From CAXBNB01 sp965267535 (GTDB taxonomy: Bacteria; Bacteroidota; Bacteroidia; Cytophagales; Cyclobacteriaceae): 64,000 bases of DNA. Under the pieces are notes generated by a model that saw only the letters and a program-made list of their open reading frames with translations, was not told the DNA's origin and searched no databases. The translations under genes were made by a program, and so were the position numbers. The first letter of the stretch is position 1, and every line of letters starts with the position of its first letter. This document shows positions 53,520 through 61,246 of this stretch, piece after piece. The DNA lies in the NCBI GenBank assembly GCA_965267535.1, contig OZ254082.1:1736001-1800000 (forward strand), in the 5' to 3' direction.

Positions 53520-53900
53520 TTAATTATGCGATAAACTGAACATTATTCCCTTCGATACCCGACTGCTTTTGGCTTTCAATAGCAGGGTTTTCGAAAATGG
53601 GGCAACAGATTCATCTGTTTTAATGGTCATGATTCTATCCGTAAGGGGATTTTCACCATTGGCAAACGTAATAGCCACACCTTCCGGCAGAGTGCTGCCC
53701 AGACCCAGTTTTATTTTTGCTTTTTTGTATGATTTAGATCGATTGATGGTTATGTCTACAGTTTGCGTTTTTCCCGGAACCAGGACTATCTCTTTTTCAG
53801 ACATGCTGACCGTAAACTCTTTTTTAGGAACTTTTTGTGCTACAGATACTGTGGTTGCAGCCACAAGCATTGTTAGCAGAAGTAGTTTAACTTTTTTCAT
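53520..53900 (-). CDS. Small secreted protein, unknown function
   Basis: 126 residues from ATG 53900; the longer frame to 53975 lacks a signal peptide at its start. The mature part (KEFTVSMSEKEIVLVPGKTQTVDITINRSKSYKKAKIKLG) is Lys-rich with alternating strands, and may be a single Ig-like or BACON-like beta domain. No family recognised. An inverted repeat lies about 90 bases upstream of its start codon and may regulate it. Confidence 0.7.
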   Translation of the reverse strand: MKKVKLLLLTMLVAATTVSVAQKVPKKEFTVSMSEKEIVLVPGKTQTVDITINRSKSYKKAKIKLGLGSTLPEGVAITFANGENPLTDRIMTIKTDESVAPFSKTLLLKAKSSRVSKGIMFSLSHN

Positions 53901-53986
53901 TTTTTTGGTATTTGTGGTACAAAGTATTTTGACTATTTGAAACAATCCCAAATACATTCCCCAACGTCCGGGCAAAGATAAACGTC

Positions 53987-54017
53987 TTTTCGAACAAAAT
54001 GTTTATTCGTTCGAAAA
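53987..54017. promoter_or_regulatory. Inverted repeat TTTTCGAAC-N13-GTTCGAAAA
   Basis: Perfect nine-base arms separated by 13 bases, between the divergent 53520 gene and dnaG. Arm spacing of 22 bases centre to centre would put both halves on the same DNA face, as for a dimeric regulator. The 235 bases on to dnaG show no other signal beyond a TAGATTTG box at 54206-54213. Confidence 0.45.
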
Positions 54018-54251
54018 TTATTCTCAGATAAATTCAAAAAGGGGTTTATTGTCTGCTGGAAAGAGGAATGAAAGTTGAAAGGAGAGAAGAAAAAACAGGC
54101 GGCTACTTTTCGCTTTCTGATTTACTATGGGCTGGTACTCACTTCAAAACGACTTTAGCGCATAACATATTCTAAAACGGTGAAGACCGAAATAAAATAA
54201 GTCTTAGATTTGTAGCCAAATACTACATTGATATTTACTTCCTAAACAATT

Positions 54252-56183
54252 ATGATCAGTAAGGCCACTATAGACGCTGTAAAGTCCCGTATGGACATTT
54301 ATGAGGTGGTGAACGACTTTGTTCGTCTGAAAAAAAGCGGAAGTAGCTACAAGGCGCTGAGTCCCTTCACCAACGAAAAGACGCCTTCTTTTGTCGTATC
54401 GCCATCCAAGGGTATTTATAAGTGTTTTAGCTCAGGGAGAGGAGGAGATGCCATCGACTTCTTGCAAGAGGTAGATGGGCTTAGCTACATGGAGGCTATA
54501 AAGTACCTGGCTCAGAAGTATGGTGTTGCCATAGAGGAGGATGAACCTTCAGAAAACTTTGCGCAGGAGCAAAGCCAGCGGGAAAGTCTGTTTATCATTC
54601 TCAATTTTGCCAAGGATCACTACAAAACCAATCTGCTGGAATCGGATGAAGGCAAAAGTATTGGACTTTCCTACTTCAAAGAGAGAGGGTTTAGCAGCGA
54701 AGTGATTGATGCTTTTGACCTGGGATATGCTTTTGATAAGTGGGACGGACTTATTCAGGCTGCTAAAAAAGCAGGCCACAACCCTGAGTTTTTAGAAAAA
54801 GCAGGACTTAAAATTGTAAAAGAGTCCAAAGAGTATGACAGGTTTAGGGGCAGGGTTATTTTTCCGATACACAACGTTACGGGTAAGGTAATTGCCTTTG
54901 GTGCCCGGATACTCAAAGCCGACAAAAAACAACCAAAGTATATCAATAGCCCGGAAACGGAGCTATATCACAAGAGTAATATCCTGTACGGGATATTTCA
55001 GGCGAAAAATGCCATACGCAACGCCGATAACTGTTTTTTGGTAGAGGGCTATACAGACGTTATTTCACTGCACCAGAGTGGTATTCCCAATGTGGTAGCA
55101 TCGTCCGGTACGTCGCTTACCGAAGATCAGATCAAACTCATCAAACGCTACAGCGACAATGTAACGGTGTTGTTTGATGGTGATGCAGCAGGACTGAAAG
55201 CTTCTATGCGGGGTATCGATATGATACTCGAAGGAGGGCTGAATGTAAGAGCTGTATCATTTCCCGAAGGAGAAGATCCGGACAGCTACTCCAAAGCCCT
55301 TGGGCCTGAGGGGTTCAAAGAATACCTGGAAGAAAACGCCAAAGACTTTATAGCCTTTAAGACTTCACTGCTGGTAAAAGAGGGGAAAAATGACCCCATC
55401 AAAAAAGCGGAAGCTATTGGAGATATTGTACAGAGTATATCGCTCATACCCGACCCGATAAAGCGGACTGTCTATATACAGGAGTGCTCCAATCTACTCG
55501 ATATTACTGAGTCGGTGTTGGTTACAGAGCTAAACAAAATACTGATCAACAAACAGCGGGAAGCGACGAACAAAGAGCGCTACCGTACCGATGTGCCCCC
55601 CGAAGCAGTAGAACCTGAAACGAAACCTCAGGTAGCGGCTTCTGCAGTAGATGTGGTGTCTATGCAGGAAAGAGAAAGCATACGTATGCTGATAAACTAT
55701 GGCAGTGAGTTGGTAAAGGGCAGTGAAGATGAAGACCTCCATATGATCAATTATTTTTTGTCAGAGTCGGAGGATCTGGAATTTGAAACGCCCGTATACA
55801 AACGCATATTGGAGCTTTTTAAAGAAAAACTCTATGACGGAGTGATCGTAGATGCAGAATACCTGCTGTCATCGGGCGATGCGGAGTTTAGAAAGGTAGC
55901 GGTGGATTTGATGGCGGAGCGTTATGAACTTAGCCCGAAGTGGGAAGACAAATATAAAATAATGGTGCCTCGGGAAAAGGATGTGTTGAAAAATGCAACC
56001 TACACCAATATATTGAGGTTGAAGTTTAGAATAGTACAAAAACTGATAGACAATAACCTGGAAAAGCTGAAGCAGGCCAGGGAAGACGAAGAGGTAAATG
56101 AGTTGCTCATGGTTCAGAGTAACCTGAAAAAATACGAAATGTCAATTTCCGATGTTTTGGGTATAGTGGTTTCCCGAAACTAA
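54252..56183 (+). CDS. dnaG: DNA primase DnaG with mostly lost zinc ligands
   Basis: 643 residues. The N-terminal CHC2-type fold is kept in sequence (YKALSPFTNEKTPSFVVSPS) but the ligands are changed: the first pair reads Ser37 and Thr40 where Cys and His are usual, and the second reads Cys58 and Ser61. Only Cys58 remains. The TOPRIM core is intact: VEGYTDVISLHQSG with its Glu, and VTVLFDGDAAGLKAS with the DGD metal site. The C-terminal helicase-binding region is long. It makes RNA primers at the fork. Similar ligand loss is known in this phylum, so it is probably not a defect. Confidence 0.95.
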   Translation: MISKATIDAVKSRMDIYEVVNDFVRLKKSGSSYKALSPFTNEKTPSFVVSPSKGIYKCFSSGRGGDAIDFLQEVDGLSYMEAIKYLAQKYGVAIEEDEPSENFAQEQSQRESLFIILNFAKDHYKTNLLESDEGKSIGLSYFKERGFSSEVIDAFDLGYAFDKWDGLIQAAKKAGHNPEFLEKAGLKIVKESKEYDRFRGRVIFPIHNVTGKVIAFGARILKADKKQPKYINSPETELYHKSNILYGIFQAKNAIRNADNCFLVEGYTDVISLHQSGIPNVVASSGTSLTEDQIKLIKRYSDNVTVLFDGDAAGLKASMRGIDMILEGGLNVRAVSFPEGEDPDSYSKALGPEGFKEYLEENAKDFIAFKTSLLVKEGKNDPIKKAEAIGDIVQSISLIPDPIKRTVYIQECSNLLDITESVLVTELNKILINKQREATNKERYRTDVPPEAVEPETKPQVAASAVDVVSMQERESIRMLINYGSELVKGSEDEDLHMINYFLSESEDLEFETPVYKRILELFKEKLYDGVIVDAEYLLSSGDAEFRKVAVDLMAERYELSPKWEDKYKIMVPREKDVLKNATYTNILRLKFRIVQKLIDNNLEKLKQAREDEEVNELLMVQSNLKKYEMSISDVLGIVVSRN

Positions 56184-56227
56184 CGGATCATAATTTATAC
56201 AATAGCGAACAAACAAAACACAGAATA

Positions 56228-57448
56228 ATGTTAGATAAAATACCTGAAGCTATAGAAGCCATAAAAAGGGGAGAAGTAGTGATCGTAGTAGATGATGAGG
56301 ATAGAGAAAATGAAGGGGACTTTATATGCGCTGCAGAAAGTGTAACCCCGGAAATCATCAATTTTATGGCTACTCATGGTAGAGGCCTTATCTGTGCACC
56401 CCTGATAGAGAAAAGGTGCGAAGAGTTAGAGCTGGAACTGATGGTAGGAGAAAACACGGCATTGCACGAAACCCCCTTTACCGTGTCGATAGATTTGCTG
56501 GGCTATGGCAATACTACGGGTATTTCGGCCAGCGACAGGTCTAATACCATCAAAGCATTGGTAAACCCTGACACTAAGCCCGAAGAATTGGGCAAGCCGG
56601 GACATATCTTTCCGCTGAAAGCCAAGGCAGGGGGAGTTCTTAGGCGCTCAGGTCACACTGAAGCAGCTATCGATTTGGCTCGTTTGGCAGGAATGTATCC
56701 GGCAGGAGTGTTAGTAGAAATACTCAACGAAGACGGTACTATGGCCCGGTTGCCGGATCTGCGAAAAGTAGCCGATCAATTCAACCTCAAGCTGATTTCT
56801 ATCAAAGACCTGATAGCTTACCGAATGGAAAAAGAGTCGCTGATAGAGCGGCAAATAGATGTGAAAATGCCTACCGACTATGGTAATTTTAAATTGGTGG
56901 CATTTAAGCAGATAAATACCGATGAAACACACCTGGCGCTGATCAAAGGAGAGTGGGAAGAAAATGAACCCGTAATGGTGCGCGTGCACTCCTCGTGTGT
57001 CACAGGCGATATATTTGGTTCGTGCCGATGCGACTGTGGCGGGCAGCTACACAACGCCATGAAGATGGTAGAAAAAGAAGGAAAAGGTGTAGTACTTTAC
57101 ATGAATCAGGAAGGCAGAGGAATAGGCCTGATCAACAAATTGAAAGCATATAAGCTCCAGGAAGAAGGGTTGGATACTGTGGAGGCGAACCTCAAGCTGG
57201 GATTTGATATGGATCAGCGCGATTATGGTGTAGGGGCTCAAATCCTGCACAATCTGGGAATAAAGAAAATAAAATTATTAACAAATAATCCGAAAAAGCG
57301 TGTAGGATTAATGGGATATGGTCTGGAAATTGTTGACAATATACCCATAGAAATAGTGCCCAACGAACACAACAAAAAGTATCTCGAAACGAAAAGGGAC
57401 AAGATGGGGCATAATATCCTAAAGCATGAGAAAAGTAATAACGCATAA
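56228..57448 (+). CDS. ribBA: Bifunctional 3,4-dihydroxy-2-butanone-4-phosphate synthase/GTP cyclohydrolase II
   Basis: 406 residues, the usual fused length. The first half is RibB: EVVIVVDDEDRENEGDFICA (acidic metal site), THGRGLICAPL, RRSGHTEAAIDLARLAG. The second half is RibA: VRVHSSCVTGDIFGSCRCDC with three zinc Cys residues, and YMNQEGRGIGL, then LTNNPKKR. They supply both starting branches of riboflavin synthesis. No other rib gene is nearby. The end overlaps the next gene's start by 23 bases. Confidence 0.97.
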   Translation: MLDKIPEAIEAIKRGEVVIVVDDEDRENEGDFICAAESVTPEIINFMATHGRGLICAPLIEKRCEELELELMVGENTALHETPFTVSIDLLGYGNTTGISASDRSNTIKALVNPDTKPEELGKPGHIFPLKAKAGGVLRRSGHTEAAIDLARLAGMYPAGVLVEILNEDGTMARLPDLRKVADQFNLKLISIKDLIAYRMEKESLIERQIDVKMPTDYGNFKLVAFKQINTDETHLALIKGEWEENEPVMVRVHSSCVTGDIFGSCRCDCGGQLHNAMKMVEKEGKGVVLYMNQEGRGIGLINKLKAYKLQEEGLDTVEANLKLGFDMDQRDYGVGAQILHNLGIKKIKLLTNNPKKRVGLMGYGLEIVDNIPIEIVPNEHNKKYLETKRDKMGHNILKHEKSNNA

Positions 57449-58049
57449 CATACTTACGATCTTATTAATAAGCCTGGCCGGTACTGTACTCGGCCAGGAG
57501 TTTCCTTCCAGAATCTGGCACGAAGGCTATCTGGTTACCAGCAAGGAAGATACTGTGCGGGGCATGGTCAAATACGATATGGATACCGATATCGTACAGG
57601 TGAGAATCAATGATCAGCAGGTAAAGACCTTTAGCAGTAAGCAGATTTTGTATTTCGAAATCTACGACAAGACAGTCAAAAATTACCGGCAATTTTATGC
57701 TTTGCCTTTTCAGGTAAGGGTCAACTTCAAAACCCAGTCGTTGTTTGAGGTGCTTTACGAAGGGCCGCTCACTCTGCTGGTCAAAGAGAAAATTATAACA
57801 GTATCTGACCCGTACAATCAGGCATATATCAACGGCCCGGTAGTATCGCGTGAAAAATTGTCCTACTCTTATTACTTTATCGACCAGAAAGGTAAAATGA
57901 TGGAGTATACCTCGGGCAAGCGCAACGACCTGCTGGATATAATGAAGAAGAAAGCGCCCAAAGTAAAAGAATACATCAAACACAACAAGCTACGAACCGA
58001 CCGCATGCGCGATATTGTGCGCATTACGGCCTTTTACAATTCTCTGTAG
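57426..58049 (+). CDS. Secreted protein of unknown function, overlapping ribBA
   Basis: 207 residues with signal peptide (ILTILLISLAGTVLG). The mature part has GYLVTSKEDTVRGMVKYDMD, a short segment that recurs in Bacteroidota secreted proteins, followed by DIVQVRINDQQVKTFSSKQI and a Lys-rich tail (IKHNKLRTDRMRDIV). No firm family assignment. Overlap with ribBA implies translational coupling, though a link to flavin synthesis is not evident. A terminator shared with hom follows. Confidence 0.75.
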   Translation: MRKVITHNILTILLISLAGTVLGQEFPSRIWHEGYLVTSKEDTVRGMVKYDMDTDIVQVRINDQQVKTFSSKQILYFEIYDKTVKNYRQFYALPFQVRVNFKTQSLFEVLYEGPLTLLVKEKIITVSDPYNQAYINGPVVSREKLSYSYYFIDQKGKMMEYTSGKRNDLLDIMKKKAPKVKEYIKHNKLRTDRMRDIVRITAFYNSL

Positions 58050-58054
58050 CCAAT

Positions 58055-58080
58055 GTGATCGCTTAGTTGTAAGCGATCAC
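58055..58080. terminator. Terminator shared by convergent genes
   Basis: GTGATCGCTTA (58055-58065) pairs perfectly with TAAGCGATCAC (58070-58080) around GTTG. The hairpin contains the hom stop codon (58063-58065) and its last codons. Confidence 0.75.
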
Positions 58081-59241
58081 ACTTATGTCTTTGCAGTCCT
58101 TCCAGCTTGCCTTTTCCAGTTTTGAGAGAGTGATAGTACCGGTGATATAGTTGTCATTTTCTCCGTAATACTTTTCCGAAATGTGCTCAAAGTCGTTGAA
58201 GTCGGGCGTAGTACCATTGCTATAGCGCACATACACTTTCAATTCCAGATCTTTAGTGAGTTCCAGTTTTTCATGAAAGCGAACGTATTTCTTGTGCTCG
58301 TAGCGATACGAATAGTTAAGGGCAGAAATGTCGGACAAAACCGCCGATCCTGTAGGTTTATCTCCGGCACCTTTTCCATAAAGTAGCTGGTTTTCAGAAA
58401 AGGCACTTTCAAGTATCACCGCATTGTATTCATTTTTAGTGAAAGACAAAGTGGAGTTGTCGTCCACAAACGAAGGGATCACATAAGCCTCTATATGATT
58501 GTCTATTTTTTTACACTTGGCTATCAGTTTGATGTTGAGCCCGTGGTTTTGAGCAAATCGGATATCAAAAGAGTTGATGTGAGTGATGCCGTAATTAAAC
58601 ACCTCGTCGGGGCGCGAAATGAGCCCGAAAGCATGAAAAATAATGATAACGAGCTTGTGTTTAGCATCTATGCCCTCTACGTCGAGAGTGGGGTCAGTCT
58701 CAGCAAAACCTACTTCCTGAGCTTCTTTTAGCACCTTATCATAGTCCAGCCCTTCATCTATCATTTTAGTGAGGATGTAGTTAGTCGAACCATTAAAAAT
58801 ACCCGATACAGAGGTCAGCATATCGTTATCGTAGTACTCCTCCAGGTTGCGAATGATAGGTATGCTGGCGCAGGAAGATCCCTCGTACAAAAACGGCACA
58901 TTGTGTTTTTTCTGCAGTTCTACCAGCGTACTCAGATTTTCCGAAATCATTTTCTTATTGGCCGATACCACACCTTTCCCTTTTTCCATGGCTTCTTTCA
59001 CAATGTCAAAAGCTGCATCAGCATCGTCTATCAGCTCTACGATCACATCTATTTCAGGATCGTCCAGCAGGTCTTTTTTGTCGGTGGTAAAATAGCTCGC
59101 ATCGATGCTACGCTTTTTATTGGCATTTTTGATACATATTTTTTTGATGTTGGTATGTTCGTTGTTTGTTTCCTGCAACACATACCAAAGGCCTGTACCT
59201 ACACAGCCAAAACCAAATACTCCCAGGTTGATTTTCTTCAT
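58063..59241 (-). CDS. hom: Homoserine dehydrogenase
   Basis: 392 residues from ATG 59241 (GTG 59247 is in frame). The NAD(P)-binding start INLGVFGFGCVGTGLW, the catalytic GSTNYILTKM with the substrate-contacting FAETDPTLDVEGIDAKHK segment, and KGAGDKPTGSAVLSD define the family. An aspartokinase part is absent, so it is the monofunctional type; the C-terminal ACT region is weak. It reduces aspartate semialdehyde to homoserine. Its leader carries a SAM-I riboswitch with terminator, so SAM levels control expression, which points to methionine synthesis as its main duty. Confidence 0.94.
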   Translation of the reverse strand: MKKINLGVFGFGCVGTGLWYVLQETNNEHTNIKKICIKNANKKRSIDASYFTTDKKDLLDDPEIDVIVELIDDADAAFDIVKEAMEKGKGVVSANKKMISENLSTLVELQKKHNVPFLYEGSSCASIPIIRNLEEYYDNDMLTSVSGIFNGSTNYILTKMIDEGLDYDKVLKEAQEVGFAETDPTLDVEGIDAKHKLVIIIFHAFGLISRPDEVFNYGITHINSFDIRFAQNHGLNIKLIAKCKKIDNHIEAYVIPSFVDDNSTLSFTKNEYNAVILESAFSENQLLYGKGAGDKPTGSAVLSDISALNYSYRYEHKKYVRFHEKLELTKDLELKVYVRYSNGTTPDFNDFEHISEKYYGENDNYITGTITLSKLEKASWKDCKDISVIAYN

Positions 59242-59300
59242 AGTCACTATTTTATCCTACAACAGGTTAATTCTATAGTTTTTTATCCATTGCCACCAAA

Positions 59301-59334
59301 CAAAAAATCCCTTCCAGTAAGCTGAAAGGGATAG
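59301..59334 (-). terminator. Riboswitch-controlled intrinsic terminator
   Basis: Read on the minus strand: ATCCCTT, an inner CAG/CTG pair and AAGGGAT, followed by TTTTTTG. Just before it, CTATCC (minus strand at 59334-59329) is complementary to GGATAG (59380-59375) in the riboswitch 3' part, giving an antiterminator alternative. Confidence 0.88.
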
Positions 59335-59367
59335 GTATATTTTTTTACAAAGTAAAATCCAATTCAA

Positions 59368-59481
59368 CTCATCTCTATCCTGGCCATACGCCGGATTGGA
59401 AGTAGCACCTGCTCTCCCTACTAATAGGTAGAGGGTTGCTAAGGTTTCTCAGGGCCAAGTCCCTCCACCTTTCTTGATAAG
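59368..59481 (-). ncRNA. SAM-I (S-box) riboswitch upstream of hom
   Basis: Minus-strand reading shows P1 5' strand CTTATC, AAGAAAGGTGGAGGGACTTG, GCCC then GAGAAACCTTAGCAACC, the P3 hairpin CTCTACCTA-TTAG-TAGGGAGAG, the GGTGCTACTTCC consensus, the P4 hairpin around ATCCGG...GGAT, and the P1 3' strand GATGAG pairing with CTTATC. All S-box landmarks occur in order. When SAM binds, P1 forms and the terminator downstream is released; when it is absent the GGATAG segment can pair with the terminator's left flank. Confidence 0.96.
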
Positions 59482-59816
59482 TAACAATAAATAAGAACGA
59501 GCGCAAATAAAGGGATTTAACCGATACCATCCAAAAAGCAGGATTGCATTGTGTCAATATGCATGAAATAAATAGGCTCAGCTTAAAAAGTCTCAGGTAT
59601 ATTAGCTACACGGCGGGTGAGGTTAGTCTTTTTTTAGTAGGTGAAAAATACTGTCAGGGAGGCGGGTGATATTTTTTATTTCGTGTGTAAGAGGTTAAAA
59701 ATCAGTATATTGACAAGGGGTCGGTTGACTGATGGTCTATTTTTTTATACAGACATAAAACTATTTGAAAACGAGAAGCATCTATAAAGTAAATCGAACA
59801 AATACCAATCAAAAAG
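59482..59816. other. Gene-free spacer with repeat A copy 2
   Basis: 335 bases holding one repeat (59578-59623) and no gene. A GGCGGGTGATATTTTTTATTTCG stretch nearby faintly echoes the repeat core but is not convincing. Confidence 0.6.
59578..59623 (+). repeat. Interspersed repeat A, copy 2 (partial)
   Basis: 42 of 46 bases match 7739-7784. The complementary right arm seen in copy 1 (ACATGCCAGAGACT) is missing, so this copy cannot form the outer stem and may be truncated. Confidence 0.85.
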
Positions 59817-60440
59817 ATGAGCTCCGCAACCTTGCTGGACATAGCTATGAACCATTCGGAAAAATTGATCCATGATGCCCAACAGGGAGACAGAAAAGCC
59901 TTCAACAAGCTGGTGAGTTTGTGGTATAAGCGGATATATAACTTTTCGCACAAGTACTTCAACGACCATGACATGGCTACAGAAGTATCGCAGCGCACTT
60001 TTATCAGCTTGTTTAGCAGTTTGCCAAAGCTTCAGGAAGTGGCCAGCTTCAAACCCTGGCTCTACAAAATAGCGCTCAATACTTGTCGCGATGAGGAGCG
60101 AAAGGCTTCCAGCAGGTCGAGGTTGGTAGTGTCACACGGAGGGGATAGCGAATCTGTAGCTCATCAGGTGCCCGATCATGACAACCCCGCACCGGATAAA
60201 CTCTTCATGCAGCATCAGGTGTCGGAGTTGGTACTGGGAGCCATAGAGCAACTGAGCGAAGAACAGCGCGAAGTGCTCATTATGAAAGAATATGAGGGGT
60301 TTAAGTTTAGAGAAATAGCCGAAGTGATAGGAGTGTCTGAAAATACAGTGAAGTCGAGGTTGTATTATGGACTGTCCAATTTGAAAAAGATAATAGAAAA
60401 AGAACGCGTGTATAAAGAATCGGTCAATTATGGGAACTAA
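59817..60440 (+). CDS. ECF RNA polymerase sigma factor
   Basis: 207 residues from 59817; ATG 59847 (MNHSEKLIHDAQQGDRKAFN) gives the usual ECF start and is nearly as likely. Region 2: FNKLVSLWYKRIYNFSHKYF and FKPWLYKIALNTCRDEER. Region 4: LSEEQREVLIMKEYEGFKFREIAEVIGVSENTVKSRLYYG. It is not of the Sus/FecR-linked type: the following gene is a zinc-free membrane anti-sigma protein overlapping by 11 bases. Genes activated by it are unknown apart from its own operon, if autoregulated. Confidence 0.92.
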   Translation: MSSATLLDIAMNHSEKLIHDAQQGDRKAFNKLVSLWYKRIYNFSHKYFNDHDMATEVSQRTFISLFSSLPKLQEVASFKPWLYKIALNTCRDEERKASSRSRLVVSHGGDSESVAHQVPDHDNPAPDKLFMQHQVSELVLGAIEQLSEEQREVLIMKEYEGFKFREIAEVIGVSENTVKSRLYYGLSNLKKIIEKERVYKESVNYGN

Positions 60441-61242
60441 GATAGAGGAACATGAGCTGATTGCTTACCTGTACGGTGAGCTGTCAGCAGAAGAACAGCG
60501 ACGCATAGCAGCTGCCATAGCTGCAGATGCCGATCTGAAAAAAGAAGTGGAAGAACTGCAGCAACTGCGCGGAGTTATGGGGAAGCTTTCCGACCAGGAG
60601 GTGGAAGCACCCACGTTCATCGTAGATGATACAGTGGCCTCAAAGGTAAATCGTGTAAAAATACTTTGGTGGGTACCGGCAGTAGCTGCCGCATGTGCTC
60701 TGCTGATCATCTCAGGGTATGCCACAGGGTTTTACTTTTCCGGTACTACTGAAGGCATATCAATAGGCTTTGGTAGGCAAGAGCAGCAAAATACCGTGAG
60801 CAAAGAAGAGGTACGGACCATCATGCAGGAAGTGTTGGCAGCTTACAACCAGGATCGGGATGAAAAGCTAGCAATGCTGGAAAGCAAGCTTACTACCAGG
60901 CTGGAAAAGGACAGTGAGGTAAACCGGCAGGCACTGATTAGCTATATGAAAACACACACCGAAGAATCGAGGGTACTTATGAAACAATATGTAGTGCAGG
61001 CTTCACAGCAAAATCAGAAAATGATAGCCGACTATTTCAAAGTATCTACTGAGCAGCAGGAACAATACCTCCAAACCGTACTCACGGACTTTACGCAGTA
61101 TTACAACAATCAGCGGAAAGAAGACCTGCAGACCATTAGAACTGGCCTTATGGACTTTAAAAAATCCAATGATATAAAACAGTATGAAACCGAGGTGGTG
61201 TTGGCAAACCTTATAGACATGGTAAACACTCAAAATAAATAA
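60430..61242 (+). CDS. Membrane-anchored anti-sigma factor with long coiled-coil periplasmic domain
   Basis: 270 residues. The cytoplasmic part (residues 1-75: EEHELIAYLYGELSAEEQRRI...DLKKEVEELQQLRGVM) has the layout of an anti-sigma domain but lacks the Cys/His zinc set of classic ZAS proteins. One membrane segment spans about 78-104 (ILWWVPAVAAACALLIISGYA). The periplasmic part (about 115-270) is almost all Gln/Glu/Lys-rich helix, predicted to coil (LAMLESKLTTRLEKDSEVN, QQEQYLQTVLTDFTQYYN). It would hold the upstream sigma factor until an envelope signal. No protease site is evident. Confidence 0.85.
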   Translation: MGTKIEEHELIAYLYGELSAEEQRRIAAAIAADADLKKEVEELQQLRGVMGKLSDQEVEAPTFIVDDTVASKVNRVKILWWVPAVAAACALLIISGYATGFYFSGTTEGISIGFGRQEQQNTVSKEEVRTIMQEVLAAYNQDRDEKLAMLESKLTTRLEKDSEVNRQALISYMKTHTEESRVLMKQYVVQASQQNQKMIADYFKVSTEQQEQYLQTVLTDFTQYYNNQRKEDLQTIRTGLMDFKKSNDIKQYETEVVLANLIDMVNTQNK

Positions 61243-61246
61243 AGCG

